From: Verrucomicrobia bacterium UBA3761
GTDB lineage: Bacteria > Verrucomicrobiota > Kiritimatiellia > RFP12 > UBA1067
Length of the DNA stretch: 53,343 bases
Assembly (NCBI GenBank): GCA_002371135.1
Contig: DFGB01000001.1
Span: 70,049-123,391, forward strand
Reading direction: 5' to 3'
The position numbers were made by a program, and so were the translations under genes. The stretch's first letter is position 1; every line of letters starts with the position of its first letter. Below are positions 50,269 through 53,343 of the stretch, piece by piece. Below the pieces are notes generated by a model. That model was not told where the DNA came from. It ran no database searches and was given only the letters and a program-made list of their open reading frames with translations.

Positions 50269-52182
50269 TTCTATGCAGTCGGCAATGCGCCCGGCGGCGT
50301 GGCCGTCCTCCACCGATCCCATGTCAGCGAAGAAGCGCTCGAGCCGTTCGCGGTATGGCGCTTCCTCGAACGAGCGTATGGCCGCGGCGAGCGATGCGAC
50401 GTCTTCTGCGACTGGGAACGAGGTCTCGGAGAGCGGGTAATATAGGCCGCGCCCGGCCTCGTATTCCCGCCTGTCCGGCGCGTAGATGAAGGCCGGGCGG
50501 CGCGTGAGCGCGAAATCGAATATGCAGCTCGAATAATCCGAAATCACGACATCCGCGTCGCGCATCAGTTCCTGGATGTCCGGGTGAGACGTGACGTCGG
50601 CGACAGCGCGGCCGCATCCGGGTGCGACCCCGAAGTCCGCAATGCCGATTCCCTTTTTCTTCATGTTGGGGTGCAGACGGATCTGGACGCGCCATTGCCC
50701 CGGCCAGCGCTCCTTGAGCGCGGCCAGGATTGGTTCGAAGTCGACGAGGTACGCATCGAGCGCGCCGTCGTCGCGGAAGGTCGGCACGTAGAGAAGGGTT
50801 TTATCCTCGCGGCTTCTTTCTCCGGTCTGCACCAGAATATCGTTTCTCGCGTGGCCGAGGGGAAGCGTCGTTTTCAGTCCTGGGAACCATTCCGGCCCGC
50901 GTTCCGCCTCCCAGCGCGAATGGACGATAAATGCATCCATCATTTGCGCCTCTTTGCGGCTTGTGCATTCCGGGCAGCGTTTTATGCCGAACGAGCCGTG
51001 CCACGTCTGCAGGTAGATCTGGCCGGGCTTTTTGACGAGCCCGCGGTGCTTGACGAATGCACCGAGCGTGTGGTTCGAAACCCACACCTTCGCCGTGGCG
51101 AGTTCCTTCAGCGCGGCCGGGCTCTTCCACGCCACGGTGCGTATCCCCGCCGGGAAGTCGCCCTCGCCGGGATTGCGCACGAGCCATACGAGGTCGAGGT
51201 CCTTCCTGCGCCGGAGGAGTTCCAATGCGATGTATTTGGGGTTGCATCCAAACCCAGAGCCCTGGAATTGGTTGAAGACGATTTTCTTCTTGTCGATCGT
51301 CTTCCAGAGGTGGAGGCATTTCCACGCGCCTATCGCCGCCGCGACCGAGTGGAACGCGTCTTCGAGGAATTTGAGCGGCTTGGAATTGCCGCCCGCGCTA
51401 GAGCGCTTTAGACGCTTGGCGAGCATCTTTTGCGCGATGGCGACGCGTTTCATCGCCCACTTGCGCTGGGGATGCGACGCGAAGTACCGCGTCACGTGGT
51501 CGATCCCGGCGCGGTAGCTTGCCGCCTTCTTTTCGTTGAACGGCGAGCGGACTATGGAGGCGGCGTCGCCGTTCGTGCAGTAGACGTAGCAAGGCGTATC
51601 GACCAGCGCGAATGACGCGAGGTCGCCGAAGAGTTCGGTCACGAACGGCCAGTCCTCGAAGTATATGCCTTCGATGAAGCGGCGGTTTTTGAGGAGGTCG
51701 GCGCGGTAGAATTTGTTCCATGCCGACGACTGCATCTTCCTCTTGCCGACGAGTTGCTTCAACGCCGGCGCCATGCGTTTCCAGCGCGGCGGGAGTTTGT
51801 CTGCCGCGTCTTGGTGCGAATCCTTTTCGTAATAGGCCGAAACTACGACGCTCTCGCCGGATTCCTCCGCGACGCGCAGGAATGTCGCGAGCGCCTGCGG
51901 CGGCAGGTAGTCGTCGGAGTCGAGGAACGCCACCCATTCGCCCGTCGCCGCGTCGAGCCCCGTATTCCTTGCGCCGGAGAGCCCCTTGTTCTCCTGCACG
52001 TAGATGCGGATGCGTTTGTCGCGCATCGCATAGTCGAGGAGAATCTTGTGCGAGCCGTCGGTGGAGCCGTCGTCGACGCAAATCGCTTCAAAATCCCTCT
52101 CCGTCTGCGCAAGGACCGAATCGAGGCACCGTGCAAGATACCTCTCCACATTGTAGACGGGGATGATGAGCGAGATTTTCAT
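50251..52182 (-). CDS. GT2 glycosyltransferase fused to TagF-like glycerophosphotransferase
   Basis: 643 residues. Residues 1-230 are a GT-A glycosyltransferase family 2 domain (SLIIPVYNVERYLARCLDS, VDDGSTDGS, WVAFLDSDDYL). Residues 300-640 are a CDP-glycerol:glycerophosphotransferase domain (LQTWHGSFGIKRC, LHPNMKKKGIG, VVISDYSSCIFDFAL), the TagB/TagF family that transfers polyol-phosphate from CDP-polyol. The fusion suggests building a sugar and polyol-phosphate repeat of a teichoic-like or capsular polymer. It fits the neighbouring cytidylyltransferase. Its start overlaps the preceding gene (ATGA). The ending KELKS and TGA stop are read from the GTTGAAAA array. Confidence 0.9.
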   Translation of the reverse strand: MKISLIIPVYNVERYLARCLDSVLAQTERDFEAICVDDGSTDGSHKILLDYAMRDKRIRIYVQENKGLSGARNTGLDAATGEWVAFLDSDDYLPPQALATFLRVAEESGESVVVSAYYEKDSHQDAADKLPPRWKRMAPALKQLVGKRKMQSSAWNKFYRADLLKNRRFIEGIYFEDWPFVTELFGDLASFALVDTPCYVYCTNGDAASIVRSPFNEKKAASYRAGIDHVTRYFASHPQRKWAMKRVAIAQKMLAKRLKRSSAGGNSKPLKFLEDAFHSVAAAIGAWKCLHLWKTIDKKKIVFNQFQGSGFGCNPKYIALELLRRRKDLDLVWLVRNPGEGDFPAGIRTVAWKSPAALKELATAKVWVSNHTLGAFVKHRGLVKKPGQIYLQTWHGSFGIKRCPECTSRKEAQMMDAFIVHSRWEAERGPEWFPGLKTTLPLGHARNDILVQTGERSREDKTLLYVPTFRDDGALDAYLVDFEPILAALKERWPGQWRVQIRLHPNMKKKGIGIADFGVAPGCGRAVADVTSHPDIQELMRDADVVISDYSSCIFDFALTRRPAFIYAPDRREYEAGRGLYYPLSETSFPVAEDVASLAAAIRSFEEAPYRERLERFFADMGSVEDGHAAGRIADCIEKELKS

Positions 52183-52994
52183 TTGCTAGGACATCTAGGA
52201 CTTAGGACTTTCCCTTCCCACAGCTCCTCGACCCAAGGCGCCGGGAGGGTCCAGGTGTTCAAATGCCTGCCCTTGTAGCCCCGGATGGCCTCTTCCGGGG
52301 AAGGGCGGCCGTGGAAGCATAGGATGGAGGTGTCCGGGTTGAAGCGTGGCGCGATGAAGTGGTTGAGCGGCCACGGCATCTGGCAGGAACGTTTGAACGA
52401 GCGCACGAAATTATCCGGCCACCACGTGATTTTGTCGAGTCCGACGGCGTGGGTCATGTAGGCTTGTTCGGTGCGGAAGAAGCGTTGGTCCTGGGCGCGG
52501 TCGAGCTCGGAGATCCACTTTTCGTAGACATAGTGGAAGGGTCCGCCGGCGTCGAAGCGGAAGCACGAGGAATTGCCGATCTGCGGCGCGGACCTGAATA
52601 GCGTCTTGTGCCATTCGATCCAGTTGTGGATGATGCAGAAGCGCCCCGGCGCGAAGTCGAAGAAGCGCCCGAGGTCGCCGGTGATGATTTGGTCGATGTC
52701 CAGGAACAGCGTCGGCCCGGCGAGGCCGGCGAATCCCGGCTTGAAGACCATCAGCTTGAGGTAGATGCCCGGCCACTTTTTGTAGCGCTCGTTGGGGCGC
52801 CACCCCTCCGGCGGGTCGGGAATCGGGCAGGTGTCTATACCCTCGGCGAGCCCGGCACTGTCGTCCGTCACGCAGACAAAGCGAAAGGGGCGCGGGAGGT
52901 GCGCCTTTACGCCGGCGTAGATGCGGTTGACATACTCCGCGGGGTATCGCGTCCCCCACTTGAATGTAAGGATGTTCACCTGTTGGTCGTTCAT
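52179..52994 (-). CDS. glycosyltransferase, GT-A type with DxD motif
   Basis: 271 residues. ILTFKWGTRYPAEYVNRIYAGV, VCVTDD and the metal-binding TLFLDIDQIITGDLG indicate a family-8/32-like GT-A transferase for surface polysaccharide. The last eleven residues (GKVLSPRCPSK) are translated from a GTCCTAA repeat array. On the minus strand TATAAT lies only 7 nt before the ATG, with TGG ahead of it and no Shine-Dalgarno, so the message is predicted to be leaderless. It is first in the operon and coupled to the GT2-TagF gene. Confidence 0.78.
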   Translation of the reverse strand: MNDQQVNILTFKWGTRYPAEYVNRIYAGVKAHLPRPFRFVCVTDDSAGLAEGIDTCPIPDPPEGWRPNERYKKWPGIYLKLMVFKPGFAGLAGPTLFLDIDQIITGDLGRFFDFAPGRFCIIHNWIEWHKTLFRSAPQIGNSSCFRFDAGGPFHYVYEKWISELDRAQDQRFFRTEQAYMTHAVGLDKITWWPDNFVRSFKRSCQMPWPLNHFIAPRFNPDTSILCFHGRPSPEEAIRGYKGRHLNTWTLPAPWVEELWEGKVLSPRCPSK

Positions 52995-53001
52995 GGGCGA
53001 T

Positions 53002-53010
53002 ATTATACCA
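53002..53010 (-). promoter_or_regulatory. extended -10 of the surface-polymer operon
   Basis: TGGTATAAT on the minus strand, hexamer at 53002-53007, 7 nt from the start codon at 52994. The -35 position (53025-53030) reads TTCCCT, which is weak. Confidence 0.62.
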
Positions 53011-53160
53011 TAATTAAGAGTAAGAGGGAAGAGGGAAGAGGGAAGGCCGCGCTTCGCGTGGCTTAAGTAGGAAGTAAGAAGTAGGAAGTAGGAGATTTAG
53101 CGTCAAGGAGGCACATAGCAGGACCGTGAGGATAGCGGACGCAAGCGGCAACTGTCACCG
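53011..53160. repeat. gene-free window end: GGGAAGA and GTAGGAA arrays
   Basis: GGGAAGA units (53025-53045) are followed by GTAGGAA units (53067-53092) and the composite AGGAGATTTAGCG...CAAGGAGGC (53090-53112) also seen at 19391-19414. I see no gene between 52995 and the end of the window (53343). Confidence 0.78.
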
Positions 53161-53162
53161 CC

Positions 53163-53261
53163 AAAGTGACAGCCGTCACTTTCCAAAGTCACAGCTGTCG
53201 CTTTCCAAAGTCACAGCTGTCGCTTTTCAAAGTCATAGTTGTCACTTGCCAAAGCCATAGT
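53163..53261. repeat. 22-bp palindromic tandem repeat, right copy
   Basis: Four full units (53163-53184, 53185-53206, 53207-53228, 53229-53250) and a decayed fifth, exactly 22 bp apart. The first is AAAGTGACAGCCGTCACTTT with perfect 8-bp arms. Units 2 and 3 share AAAGTCACAGCTGTCGCTTT. There are no spacers between units. It is the same family as the repeat at 6-70. Confidence 0.88.
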
Positions 53262-53343
53262 TATGAATCCGGCGGTCATAGGTATCGTTTGAAATCGACT
53301 GCGTAGGGTTGGCAAATCGTCTCGGTAGGCTTGGCTCACGGGG

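Noticed and set aside
53163..53261. CRISPR array
   Set aside because: Repeats are 22 bp, directly adjacent without unique spacers, palindromic and degenerate; no cas gene is near.
1..53343. tRNA, rRNA or riboswitch genes
   Set aside because: I looked for cloverleaf-like or conserved aptamer patterns in the gaps and saw only repeat-derived hairpins; a covariance-model scan would be needed to exclude small RNAs.

Overview
The window reads as GC-rich bacterial chromosome. It carries about 38 protein genes, no RNA gene, no transposase and no CRISPR array that I can recognise. My best guess for the host is an anaerobic, gut-type member of the PVC superphylum, most likely Kiritimatiellota. This rests on large secreted beta-strand-repeat proteins, an oxygen-sensitive glycyl radical enzyme, lipoprotein and two-membrane features, and intergenic spaces packed with short tandem repeats. 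It is inference, not a database result.

Layout. Bases 1-4116 hold a phosphohexomutase, a TPR lipoprotein, a CvpA-like membrane protein and an ECF sigma factor with a probable anti-sigma partner. Bases 4281-13490 hold the most remarkable locus: a tightly coupled five-gene operon plus one follow-on gene. In order they encode TIR-TM, TM-coiled coil-PDZ, a membrane protein with Rossmann (RCK/TrkA-N-like) domains, an alarmone synthetase fused to SLOG and RyR domains, a small (p)ppGpp-hydrolase-type HD protein, and a TIR-TM-PDZ protein. I read it as a candidate nucleotide-signalling defence system. TIR proteins would make a nucleotide signal that the SLOG/RyR part of an alarmone synthetase senses, with a hydrolase as its antidote.

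Bases 13465-23958 are mostly housekeeping and accessory metabolism: a BASS transporter, TrmL, a secreted beta-repeat protein, an aldo/keto reductase, a stand-alone CoaB, a mannonate-type SDR, an LplT/Aas-like transporter-acyltransferase fusion, an LMW phosphatase and an HI0933-type flavoprotein.

Bases 23973-46540 form a polysaccharide-use locus. A beta-helix protein and a XylR-like regulator lie on the minus strand. Divergent from them are a GH78-type rhamnosidase, two GH5 enzymes (one fused to adhesin-like modules), two LamG-like secreted proteins, a sugar porter, and a glycyl radical enzyme with its activase. The glycyl radical enzyme has the Cys-x-Glu signature of dehydratases and an unknown substrate.

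Bases 46632-52994 (minus strand) form a cell-surface polymer locus: pyruvyl transferase, extended SDR, IspD/TarI-like cytidylyltransferase, GT2-TagF fusion and another glycosyltransferase. A RelE-like toxin and a Phd-like antitoxin lie inside it.

Between genes there are dispersed arrays with periods of 7, 8, 9 and 22 bp, often arranged as inverted pairs. At least ten genes take their stop codon from the first unit of such an array. Several others start directly after an array with no Shine-Dalgarno sequence. The same 22-bp palindromic repeat family sits at both ends of the window.
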